Assembly: GCA_027064715.1 (NCBI GenBank)
Contig: JAMOPG010000137.1
Location: 1-41,663, forward strand
Length of the DNA stretch: 41,663 nt
Source of the DNA: Desulfobacterales bacterium
GTDB taxonomy: Bacteria; Desulfobacterota; Desulfovibrionia; Desulfovibrionales; Desulfothermaceae
Direction: 5' to 3'
Positions 8,360 through 17,434 of this stretch are shown one piece after another; positions within the stretch are counted from its first letter, which is position 1, and each line of letters opens with the position of its first letter. The position numbers and the translations under genes are program-made. The notes below the pieces were generated by a model. It was not told the origin of the DNA. It worked only from the letters and a program-made list of their open reading frames with translations, and made no database searches.

Positions 8360-10939
8360 AATTGCATCCTTTAATTTTTCAAGAGAATAGGGTTTTTGGA
8401 TAAGTTTAATGTTTTCTTTATGCAAATCTTTTAATTCTGCTATAGAATCTTTTGAATATCCACTGGATATAATAACTTTTTGCTTGGGATCTATTTGAAA
8501 TATCCTTTTTAGCACTTCTGTACCAGAAAGCCCTGGTAGATTTATATCTAGTACTACTACATCTATGCCTTTGTGTTCATTTTCATACATCTCAATAGCA
8601 AGGGTTCCACTACTAGCACTTATCACATTAAATCCAATTTCTTGTAAAAAGGTAGTTGTCATCTCAAGTATCATCTCTTCATCTTCAACAAGGAATACCT
8701 TAATAATTTCTGTAGATATATCTTTTTCTTTTTTGTTTAATTTATCTTTGTTGGAACTATCTTTCTTTTCTCCAGTTGATACAGTAGGAAAATATATTTT
8801 AAACGTAGTACCCTTACCAACCTCAGAATCACAAAAAATATATCCATTGTGATTATCTATTACCTTTTTAACTATAGACATACCAAGACCTGTTCCTTTT
8901 ATCGGACCTTTTGTTGTAAAAAAGGGATCAAAAATTTTAGATTTTGTATCTGCATCCATTCCACATCCAGTATCTTCAATTTCAACTACCACATATTCAC
9001 CTGTAAACATGTCATTGTTTTCGTATATATATTCCATTGTACTTTTTATATAAATTGTTCCGCTATTTTTTGATTCCATTGCATCCATTGCATTTTGAAT
9101 AAGATTCATAATCATCTGTTGAATTCCTGTATAATCTCCGAGTATATTTTTTATATCTTCTTTTAAGTGTAATTCTAGATTGATATTTTTGGGTAATATT
9201 GAACTAAATAACCCTGACACATCTTTTATTACATTATTAATATCTATACTACTAAATTTTTCCTCCTTGGTCTTTCCATATGTTAAGAGTTCCTTAACAA
9301 TCTTAGCTCCCCTTTGTACCAAGTTTTCCAGATTGGCATATGCCCTTTTTCCCCTTTCACTTAAAACTTCTTTACCTAGCAGAAAAAGATTTCCAGATAT
9401 TCCCTGCAATATATTATTGAAATCATGGGCAATACCACTGGCCATAAGTCCTATGCCTTCCAATCGCTGAGCCCTTTTTAATTGTTCTTCCAATTGCAAA
9501 TTTAATTTCTGAATTTCTTTTATAGGACCAAGGTTCATAAATGATATCACGTAAAATTCTTTAGATTGGACGTTGGCTACATTACATAAAAGATCTAAAG
9601 TCTCATTCATTTCATTTTTTGCTTTTATCTCAAAAGGTGGCAATGAATGTTGTTTGATGTGTGGTAAAGTTAAGACACTATTTTTTAATACCTTAGCATA
9701 ATGCTCATCTATAAAATCTTGCAAATTTCTCTTGGAGATTAAAAGATCTCTATTTATTTTAAAAAGCTCTTCAAATGTCTTATTAACATCTATTATGTTA
9801 AAGTCTTTATCAATTATAGCAGCAGCTGAAGGACCCAGCTCAAAGATTGTCCTATAGTACTCTCTATTTTTTTCTATCTCCTTGTAAAGTCTCTTTTTTT
9901 CAGTAACATCCCTGACAATTCCAGAAAAACCCCTGGGATTTCCTTGTTCATCTCTTATTAGTCTAACAGACATCTCAATATTCTTTAGATTACCCTTTTG
10001 TGTGTATATATCAAAATCTTCCATTTGAATTGACTGGCCTGTTAAATACACCTTATGAAAGACCTTAAACAACTTTTGTGCACTTTCAGGCGGGGTAAAG
10101 GATTTGTAATGGATAGATTGAAGATGTCCTAACTCATTTGCCTCGAAAATCTTTAACAAAGCCCTGTTCCAAAAAACCAACTTGCCCTTTAGATCTGTCT
10201 CAAAATATCCTTCCTCCATATTCTCTAAAATTTCTCTATATTTACTTTCACTTTTTTTTAGTTCTTCTTCTAAAGCCATTTTATTTGTAATATCCACAAT
10301 AGAAATAATTCCTGCAGGCCTTCCCAACAAAGTTGTATAGCCTCCACTCAAATACACCCATCTAATATTTCCATCTTTTCTAATAATCTTAAAAGAATAA
10401 GGGGGAATCTCTTCCCCCTTTTGGCGTCTAAGACCCCTTTGTTTAACCATTTCTCTATGATCTGGATGCACTATATCCCAAAATTTTAACTTATAAAACT
10501 CTTCTAAAGGATAACCAGTTATCTCTTCCACAGCAGGATTTGCATATACCCATTTATTTTCTTGATGTACTAAAATGCCAATTTTTGTTGATTTTGTTAA
10601 TGCAGTAAATAACTCTGCTCTATCTTCTAACGACACTGGTGTCTGATCTATCTCTCCTATTGATTTCATTGTTAATAGGATACAATTAATTTCTTTGTCT
10701 ATGTCTAAAGGAGATATGATTATCTCTAATTTAATGTCATTTTTGCAGATAGTGGCCAAAGAAATTACATAAACTACTTCTCTCTTAATATCTTGAATAT
10801 CTTCTGGGCAGTGAGATACTACAAAATTAACTACTTCATTTATATCCTTTTTCCCACCACAAGACTTTAAAATATTTTCTACATAATCATTTTTGTAAAT
10901 TATAACACCATCTTTTAAAATTATAATACCAATATTCAT
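8336..10939 (-). CDS. Soluble multi-PAS hybrid sensor histidine kinase with C-terminal receiver domain
   Basis: 867 aa with several PAS-like segments (e.g. WVYANPAVEEITGYPLEEF). HisKA box GIAHDFNNILQGI; HATPase IMNLIQNAMDAM, DTGCGMD, GTGLGMSIVKKV; receiver VFLVEDEEMI and VVVLDINLPGLSG. No obvious transmembrane segment. Confidence 0.93.
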   Translation of the reverse strand: MNIGIIILKDGVIIYKNDYVENILKSCGGKKDINEVVNFVVSHCPEDIQDIKREVVYVISLATICKNDIKLEIIISPLDIDKEINCILLTMKSIGEIDQTPVSLEDRAELFTALTKSTKIGILVHQENKWVYANPAVEEITGYPLEEFYKLKFWDIVHPDHREMVKQRGLRRQKGEEIPPYSFKIIRKDGNIRWVYLSGGYTTLLGRPAGIISIVDITNKMALEEELKKSESKYREILENMEEGYFETDLKGKLVFWNRALLKIFEANELGHLQSIHYKSFTPPESAQKLFKVFHKVYLTGQSIQMEDFDIYTQKGNLKNIEMSVRLIRDEQGNPRGFSGIVRDVTEKKRLYKEIEKNREYYRTIFELGPSAAAIIDKDFNIIDVNKTFEELFKINRDLLISKRNLQDFIDEHYAKVLKNSVLTLPHIKQHSLPPFEIKAKNEMNETLDLLCNVANVQSKEFYVISFMNLGPIKEIQKLNLQLEEQLKRAQRLEGIGLMASGIAHDFNNILQGISGNLFLLGKEVLSERGKRAYANLENLVQRGAKIVKELLTYGKTKEEKFSSIDINNVIKDVSGLFSSILPKNINLELHLKEDIKNILGDYTGIQQMIMNLIQNAMDAMESKNSGTIYIKSTMEYIYENNDMFTGEYVVVEIEDTGCGMDADTKSKIFDPFFTTKGPIKGTGLGMSIVKKVIDNHNGYIFCDSEVGKGTTFKIYFPTVSTGEKKDSSNKDKLNKKEKDISTEIIKVFLVEDEEMILEMTTTFLQEIGFNVISASSGTLAIEMYENEHKGIDVVVLDINLPGLSGTEVLKRIFQIDPKQKVIISSGYSKDSIAELKDLHKENIKLIQKPYSLEKLKDAILELLKPS

Positions 10940-10956
10940 ATAATTAAATTGTCTTC

Positions 10957-11388
10957 TTAAAGATTGTATAATTCATCTCCAGATAGTACTTTAATACCTG
11001 CCTTGGTCAATATCTCTATTGCTTGATCAGTTCTATCAAAACGAAATATCAGCACTGCATTTTTACTAGATTGTTGAACAAATGCATACATATATTCTAC
11101 ATTTATCTGTTCTTCTCCAAGTACCTTTAATACATTATGGAGCCCACCTGGTTCGTCTTTTACTTCCACAGCAACAACAGTTGTCCTTCCAACAGTAAAC
11201 CCATGTTGTTTCAATGTTTGTTTGGCCTTTTCTGTGTCTGATACAATCAACCTCAAAATTCCAAAGTCTGATGTGTCAGCCAGTGACAATGCTCTTATGT
11301 TTATCCCAGCATCAGCAAGTGCCTTTGTTACATCACATAGTCTTCCAGCCCTATTTTCTAAAAACACAGAAAGCTGTTCTAATTTCAT
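10957..11388 (-). CDS. ACT domain-containing protein (tandem ACT)
   Basis: [49 protein letters not shown]...[32 protein letters not shown]: two ACT repeats. The ATG at 11388 has a GGAGGA RBS; the tracked upstream start (11427) lies inside paaK. Confidence 0.9.
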   Translation of the reverse strand: MKLEQLSVFLENRAGRLCDVTKALADAGINIRALSLADTSDFGILRLIVSDTEKAKQTLKQHGFTVGRTTVVAVEVKDEPGGLHNVLKVLGEEQINVEYMYAFVQQSSKNAVLIFRFDRTDQAIEILTKAGIKVLSGDELYNL

Positions 11389-11401
11389 GACTATTCCTCC
11401 A

Positions 11402-12709
11402 TTATTGTTTTTTGTCTCTAAGATCAATTATCCTCTTAGCCTTACCTTCTGATCTTACAATGGATTTTGGTTCAACTAATCTCACCTTTGTTGTAACTCC
11501 TAAAAATTCTTTAATATTCTTTTGTATCTTTTTTTCTAACATCTGAAGACTTTTTATCTTGTCTGAAAAGATCCGTTCATCCACCTCTACTTGGACCTCT
11601 AAGGTATCCATGGAATCTTCCCTTCTTAAAATCAGCTGATAATGAGGGCTAAGTCCTTCTGTTTCAAGAAGTATTGCCTCAATCTGGGATGGAAATACAT
11701 TTACTCCCCTAATAATCAACATATCATCAGAGCGTCCAAGCACCTTGTTCATTTTGATATGTGTCCTTCCACATTTGCAGGGCACAGGATTTAATGATGT
11801 TAAATCTCTAGTGCGGTATCTAATTAATGGCTGTGCCTCTTTTGTTATAGTAGTTATTACCAATTCTCCTTTTTCTCCATATGGCAATGGTTCTAAGGTC
11901 TCAGGATCAATTATCTCTACCAAAAAGTGATCTTCCCAAATATGAAGTCCATTTTGTGCTTCTCTACACTCTATGGCAACACCAGGACCCATGACCTCGG
12001 ATAATCCATAGATATCTAAAGCCTTAAGATTGAGTTTGGCCTCAATTTCCCTTCTCATCTCCTCTGTCCATGGCTCTGCACCAAATATTCCTGTATGGAG
12101 TGATAAGTCTTTAAAATCAACACCTGCTTCCTGGGCTACATCGTAAAGATGTAAAGCATAGGAAGGGGTACAGCAAATAACTGTTGCCTTAAAATCATTT
12201 AAAAGCATAATCTGTCTTTTTGTACCACCACCAGATACAGGGACAATGGTTGCTCCCAGTTTTTCAGCACCATAGTGAGTGCCAAGACCACCAGTAAAAA
12301 GTCCATAACCATAGGCATTGTGTATAATGTCCCTTCTCGTTACACCTGCAGCCATTAAAGAGCGTGCCATAAGCTCTGCCCAGTTGTTTACATCCCTTTG
12401 AGTATATCCCACTACTGTGCTCTTTCCAGTTGTACCAGAAGATGCATGGATCCTCACAACATTTTCCTTTGGCACTGAAAAGAGCCCAAAGGGATAATTA
12501 TTTCTTAAATCCTGCTTTTCAGTAAAAGGTAGGTACTTGACATCAGACAAAGATCTTATATGCTCTGGTCTAACACCAAGTTCGTCAAATTTTTTTCTAT
12601 AAAAAGGCACATTATAATAAACCTTTTCAACCACATCCTTCAGCCTCTTAAGCTGGAGTGCCTCAAGCTCTTCTCTAGGTAAGGTTTCTTTTTCTACATC
12701 ATACATCAT
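11402..12709 (-). CDS. paaK: Phenylacetate--CoA ligase family (AMP-forming)
   Basis: 435 aa; [87 protein letters not shown] upstream. Confidence 0.92.
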   Translation of the reverse strand: MMYDVEKETLPREELEALQLKRLKDVVEKVYYNVPFYRKKFDELGVRPEHIRSLSDVKYLPFTEKQDLRNNYPFGLFSVPKENVVRIHASSGTTGKSTVVGYTQRDVNNWAELMARSLMAAGVTRRDIIHNAYGYGLFTGGLGTHYGAEKLGATIVPVSGGGTKRQIMLLNDFKATVICCTPSYALHLYDVAQEAGVDFKDLSLHTGIFGAEPWTEEMRREIEAKLNLKALDIYGLSEVMGPGVAIECREAQNGLHIWEDHFLVEIIDPETLEPLPYGEKGELVITTITKEAQPLIRYRTRDLTSLNPVPCKCGRTHIKMNKVLGRSDDMLIIRGVNVFPSQIEAILLETEGLSPHYQLILRREDSMDTLEVQVEVDERIFSDKIKSLQMLEKKIQKNIKEFLGVTTKVRLVEPKSIVRSEGKAKRIIDLRDKKQ

Positions 12710-12890
12710 ATTTTCGCCTCCTAAAAAGATTTTTTGACTAATGGACAGAAAGAGATTAATGTCTGTTTAACTGTTTAGCTTAAAATATTTTTGTGTGTCA
12801 ATAGAACTATGGTATTGAGGTCAATTTTGACTATGAATAAATTAACTAATAAGTCAATAAAAATAATTTAATGGAGGAAGCAGTCAAAAC

Positions 12891-13286
12891 ATGTTAGCTC
12901 AAACTATACAAACAAATGAACTCCTTATTGAAAAGATAGAGACAATTGCAAAATGGTTAGCAGAGAAAAAGGCAAAACACATAGTGGCCTTAGATATTAG
13001 AGAATTTGGATCTATCACAGATGTGTTAATGATAGCATCAGGTGTTAACATTAGACACAATCAAGCACTTGCTGACTGGATTTTAGAAAAGATTTCAGAG
13101 AAAAGATGGGAATATTTAGGCATGGAAGGGTACAAGGTGGGAAATTGGATTTTAATTGATTTAAACGAGATAATTGTGCACATCTTTTTAGAAGAAACCA
13201 GGGAATTTTATAATATTGAAGGCCTTTGGAGAAAGGCAAAAGAGATAGACCTTAACTTAGGAGATATAAATAATGACAATGGTTAA
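12891..13286 (+). CDS. rsfS: Ribosomal silencing factor RsfS (Iojap family)
   Basis: 131 aa; HIVALDIREFGSITDVLMIASGVNIRHNQALADWI ... YKVGNWILIDLNEIIVHIFLEETREFYNIEGLW. Confidence 0.93.
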   Translation: MLAQTIQTNELLIEKIETIAKWLAEKKAKHIVALDIREFGSITDVLMIASGVNIRHNQALADWILEKISEKRWEYLGMEGYKVGNWILIDLNEIIVHIFLEETREFYNIEGLWRKAKEIDLNLGDINNDNG

Positions 13287-14820
13287 GCCTACTATTTTAC
13301 TAATTTTAGATGGATGGGGACTGGGAGAAAAAGATCCTAAAAAAAATGCTGTTTACAAAGCCAACACACCACACTTAGATTATCTTCTTGATAATTTTCC
13401 ATGGAGCAAATTGATTTGTTGTGGTGAAGAGGTTGGGCTACCTAAAGGCCAGATGGGAAACTCAGAAGTGGGACATTTAAATATTGGAGCAGGTAGGATT
13501 GTATATCAAGACATTGTTCGGATTGATAAATCTATTGAAGATGGTTCTTTTTTTGAAAATAAGACATTAAATAAGCTTATATCAAAGGTAAAAGAAAATA
13601 ACTCAACACTTCATCTTATGGGGCTTTTATCTGACGGAGGGGTTCATAGTCATGAAAATCATGTCTATGCCCTGTTAGAGCTAGCAAAAAGATCTGGTTT
13701 AAAAGAGGTGGTTATACACTGTTTTTTAGATGGAAGGGATACACCTCCAACATCTGGAGCTGGTTATTTAGAAAAACTTCAAAATAAAACGAAAGAGATT
13801 GGGGTAGGAAGGATAGGTTCAGTTGTAGGAAGATATTATGCAATGGACAGGGACAAAAGGTGGGATAGGACAAAGATCGCCTATGATATGTTCACAAAAG
13901 GTGAGGGAGAAAAGATAAAAGACCCAGTGGAAGCAGTAAGTTTAGCATACAAACAAGGAGAAACAGATGAATTTATAAAGCCTAGAGTTGTGGTTGATTC
14001 AAAGGGTGAGCCTGTTGGGCTTATCAAAGATAAAGATGGGATATTTTTCTTTAATTTTAGGGCTGATAGGGCAAGACAGTTAGTTTTAAGTTTATTTAAA
14101 GAAGATTTTAAAGAATTTAAAAGAGATATATGGCCAGATCTATGTATGATTGCCACAATGACACAATATGAAAAGGATTTTCCCATAGAGGTTGCCTTTC
14201 CACCTGTATCTCTAAAAAATATCTTTGGAGAAGTATGTTCAAAGATGGGACTAAAACAATTAAGGATTGCAGAAACAGAAAAATATGCCCATGTGACATA
14301 TTTTTTTAATGGTGGAAAAGAGGAGCCCTTTGAGGGAGAAGACAGGGTATTGATTCCTTCTCCAAAAGATGTTGCAACCTATGATCAAAAGCCTGAAATG
14401 AGCGTGTTTGAGATTACTGGGGAGTTAAAAAAGAGGTGGTTATCCAATCAATATGATATTGTCATCTGTAATTTTGCCAATCTTGACATGGTTGGTCATA
14501 CAGGCAATTTTGAGGCAGCAGTGAAGGCGTGTGAAGCTGTGGATAGATGTGTTGGACAAGTCATAAAGATGGTGGATCTTAGAGGTGGAAGACTCTTTGT
14601 TACAGCAGATCATGGAAATGCTGATGAAATGATTGATGAAAATGGAAATGTCCACACTGCTCATAGCAAAAACCCTGTTGCTTTTGTATGGTATGAAGAA
14701 AATGGCAAAATACCTTCTTTGAAAAAAATGGGCAAATTAGGAGACATAGCTCCAACAATCTTGTCTTCATGGGGTGTTGAAATCCCAAAAGAAATGACAG
14801 GTGATGTGTTAATAAAATAG
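13273..14820 (+). CDS. gpmI: 2,3-bisphosphoglycerate-independent phosphoglycerate mutase
   Basis: 515 aa; ILLILDGWGLGE, QMGNSEVGHLNIGAGRIVYQDIVRID, HCFLDGRDTPP, VVGRYYAMDRDKRWDRT, VTADHGNADEM. Overlaps the end of rsfS. Confidence 0.97.
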   Translation: MTMVKPTILLILDGWGLGEKDPKKNAVYKANTPHLDYLLDNFPWSKLICCGEEVGLPKGQMGNSEVGHLNIGAGRIVYQDIVRIDKSIEDGSFFENKTLNKLISKVKENNSTLHLMGLLSDGGVHSHENHVYALLELAKRSGLKEVVIHCFLDGRDTPPTSGAGYLEKLQNKTKEIGVGRIGSVVGRYYAMDRDKRWDRTKIAYDMFTKGEGEKIKDPVEAVSLAYKQGETDEFIKPRVVVDSKGEPVGLIKDKDGIFFFNFRADRARQLVLSLFKEDFKEFKRDIWPDLCMIATMTQYEKDFPIEVAFPPVSLKNIFGEVCSKMGLKQLRIAETEKYAHVTYFFNGGKEEPFEGEDRVLIPSPKDVATYDQKPEMSVFEITGELKKRWLSNQYDIVICNFANLDMVGHTGNFEAAVKACEAVDRCVGQVIKMVDLRGGRLFVTADHGNADEMIDENGNVHTAHSKNPVAFVWYEENGKIPSLKKMGKLGDIAPTILSSWGVEIPKEMTGDVLIK

Positions 14821-14839
14821 TTAAGTTAGGTGACATTAT

Positions 14840-15079
14840 ATGAAGACCCAAAAGCCCCTTGAACCAGTTAAACCAGAGGGAATGGAGATCATTCTCTATT
14901 ATCCATGTCCTTTTTGTGAGAGAAGGGTACCAATCATTGCCCCAATAGAACCTATTATGGTGAGGTGTGATGCATGCGGCAGGCAGTTTCCTGTTGCACC
15001 TGCTGATGACAAAAGCATTAGATTTATAAAAGTTATTCTAGATTTTGGAAGGGCAGCGATTTCTCCTGATTTTATATAA
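14840..15079 (+). CDS. Small zinc-ribbon-like conserved protein
   Basis: 79 aa; CPFC-x13-PIMVRCDACGRQF, two CxxC pairs. Lies between gpmI and the cysteine synthase fusion on the same strand. Confidence 0.72.
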   Translation: MKTQKPLEPVKPEGMEIILYYPCPFCERRVPIIAPIEPIMVRCDACGRQFPVAPADDKSIRFIKVILDFGRAAISPDFI

Positions 15080-15100
15080 ACATGGAGGCTTCACCTTAGG

Positions 15101-17434
15101 ATGTTAGGTAAAAGTGTCTTGGACTTAATTGGGAACACCCCTTTAGTTGAAATAAATAGACTAAATCCAAATCCAAAAGTAAAAATTTATGCAAAATTGG
15201 AATATTTTAACCCTGGAGGTTCAATAAAAGACAGGGTGGCCTTGGCAATGATTGAGAGGGCAGAAAGGCTTGGAGAAATCACTGAAGACAAAATAATTAT
15301 AGAGGCCACTTCTGGAAATACAGGGATCGGCCTTGCCATGGTGTGTGCTGTTAAAGGCTATAAACTCATGTTACTTATGCCTGAATCAGCATCAGAAGAA
15401 AGAAAAAGGATTTTGAGGGCATATGGTGCAGAGCTATATTTGACCCCTGGGCATCTTGCCACTGACGGTGCAATAGAAGAGGCATATAGACTAGCAAGGG
15501 AAGAGCCCCATAAATATGTGTTAATGGATCAATTCAATAATCCAGCGTCTATTGATGCCCATTATCATGGGACAGGAGTTGAGATATGGGAACAAACACA
15601 AGGCAAGGTAACCCATGTTGTAGCAGCCCTGGGTACATCTGGCACTGCAATGGGCATCTCTAAAAGATTAAAGGAATTAAATCCTGAGATACAGGTGATT
15701 GGAGTAGAGCCTTATGTTGGCCATTCAATTCAGGGCTTAAAAAATATGCAGGCCTCATACCCACCAGGTATCTTTGAAAGACACAGGCTGGATAAGATAA
15801 TAAATGTAGATGATGACACGGCCTTTGAACTTGCCAGAGAACTTGCCAAAAAAGAAGGCATATTTGTGGGGATGAGCTCAGGTGCAGCATTTGCAGGGGC
15901 CTTAAATGTGGCTAAAGAAATAGAAGAAGGTGTTATAGTTGTTATTTTTCCTGATGGTGGAGATAGATATCTATCTACTTCCCTTTTTGTGCCACCTAAA
16001 AAGCAAGGCATAAAGCTATATAATTTGATAAACAAAAAAAAAGAATTACTCACCTTTGAAGATGAGATGAACCTTTTTACCTTTGGACCATCTGCTGATT
16101 CTCCATTAGATATTGAATCTTTTAGAAGGATTTTGATTCTGGACTTTATTGCAAACTACTTAAAGACAAAAGAAATAGATGTAAAATCTCTTGTTGGAGT
16201 TGCAGATCTTGATGATCAGGCGGTATGCAAAGCAGATCAACTGGAAATGACGCTTGAGCAATTTTCAGATCATTTTATTGAGTTCTTAAATAACTATGGT
16301 AGGAAATTGTTGCTGAATGATGTTGAATTTAAACCTGCTTCCAAGCAACAATCTCTGATGCTCAAGATTACGCAAAATATATTAGACAAAGGGCGGGGTT
16401 ATGAAAAATTGAGGTCAGTTTATTTTGATGTCACCAAAGATAAAGATTATGGGACCATGACAGGAACTGATTTTGATAAATTGATAGTGGGCAAAACCGT
16501 GGAACTAGATACTTATGCCAAAGACAATCCAAGAGATTTTACTCTTCTCAAAAGGGCTACTTTAAAGGATTTAAAAAAAGGGGATTTTATTAAGACCAGA
16601 TGGGGAAATGTGAGGCCAAGCTGGTATCTGCAAATGGGGGCATCAATTGGCACTGATTTAAAAAAAATAGATCTTGTTTTAGGAGGGATGAATCACTTTT
16701 TTCCACATTTAGAAAACCTAAAGGCAATATGGAAGTATGGTCTAAATATTACTCCCAAAAGATGGGCAGTAGTAGGGGCTCCCCATGCAGATGAGCCTGA
16801 ACTCTTAAAAATAGATGAACTGGTAAAATTAGTTACGCCTCAAGCACTGAGGATGTTTCTTTTGTCTCAATCATATCATAAACCCCTTAATATCACTAAA
16901 CAAAATTTGCTTATGTGGCAAAAAAACCAAGATAGAGTTCAGCAGTGTGCAATAAATGTGAAATCTATAAAGGATGAAGTGGGCAGTGTGAGACCTGAGT
17001 TGAATCAGATATTGTATGATCTAAAAAGGAGATTTTATCAGGCTATAGAAGATGATCTAAAGATATATAAGTTCTGGCCATCTCTATTTGATTTTTGCAA
17101 AAAGATAAACCTTTGGTTTTTCAAAAAAGAGTTGACACCAAAAGAGGCAAAACTAATCTGGGATAAACTAAAAGATGTGGAAGGTATTTTAAAGATTATT
17201 GATCATGAAAAACTCCCAGTGTCAACAAAAGGGCTGGATCCACATATCAAAGATTTGCTTGACAAAAGGATGCAAGCAAAGAACAAAAGAGATTTTAAAC
17301 AGGCTGATGAACTGAGGTCCAGGATTAGAGAATCAGGTTATATTGTTGAAGATACACCTTATGGTCAAAGGGTATTTAAAATAAAAAATTTAGATCTTGA
17401 TCCTGGGATCAACTATCATATAAAGAAGATCTGA
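15101..17434 (+). CDS. Cysteine synthase (O-acetylserine sulfhydrylase-like) fused to a degenerate cysteinyl-tRNA synthetase-like domain
   Basis: 777 aa. Residues ~1-305: GNTPLVEINRL, FNPGGSIKDR (PLP Lys43), ATSGNTG, GTSGTAMG, GMSSGAAFAG, PDGGDRYLST. Residues ~312-760 are collinear with CysRS (VADLDDQAV, YFDVTKDKDYG, DNPRDFTLLKRA, RPSWYLQMGASIG, GGMNHFFPHLENL, LRMFLLSQSYHKPLNIT, KRDFKQADELRSRIRESGYIVEDTPYGQRV), but signature motifs are replaced. Confidence 0.9.
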   Translation: MLGKSVLDLIGNTPLVEINRLNPNPKVKIYAKLEYFNPGGSIKDRVALAMIERAERLGEITEDKIIIEATSGNTGIGLAMVCAVKGYKLMLLMPESASEERKRILRAYGAELYLTPGHLATDGAIEEAYRLAREEPHKYVLMDQFNNPASIDAHYHGTGVEIWEQTQGKVTHVVAALGTSGTAMGISKRLKELNPEIQVIGVEPYVGHSIQGLKNMQASYPPGIFERHRLDKIINVDDDTAFELARELAKKEGIFVGMSSGAAFAGALNVAKEIEEGVIVVIFPDGGDRYLSTSLFVPPKKQGIKLYNLINKKKELLTFEDEMNLFTFGPSADSPLDIESFRRILILDFIANYLKTKEIDVKSLVGVADLDDQAVCKADQLEMTLEQFSDHFIEFLNNYGRKLLLNDVEFKPASKQQSLMLKITQNILDKGRGYEKLRSVYFDVTKDKDYGTMTGTDFDKLIVGKTVELDTYAKDNPRDFTLLKRATLKDLKKGDFIKTRWGNVRPSWYLQMGASIGTDLKKIDLVLGGMNHFFPHLENLKAIWKYGLNITPKRWAVVGAPHADEPELLKIDELVKLVTPQALRMFLLSQSYHKPLNITKQNLLMWQKNQDRVQQCAINVKSIKDEVGSVRPELNQILYDLKRRFYQAIEDDLKIYKFWPSLFDFCKKINLWFFKKELTPKEAKLIWDKLKDVEGILKIIDHEKLPVSTKGLDPHIKDLLDKRMQAKNKRDFKQADELRSRIRESGYIVEDTPYGQRVFKIKNLDLDPGINYHIKKI

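Noticed and set aside
12815-12855. Possible sigma70-like promoter (TTGAGG / TTGACT boxes) upstream of rsfS
   Set aside because: AT-rich background and no good -10 at correct spacing; cannot be supported from sequence alone.
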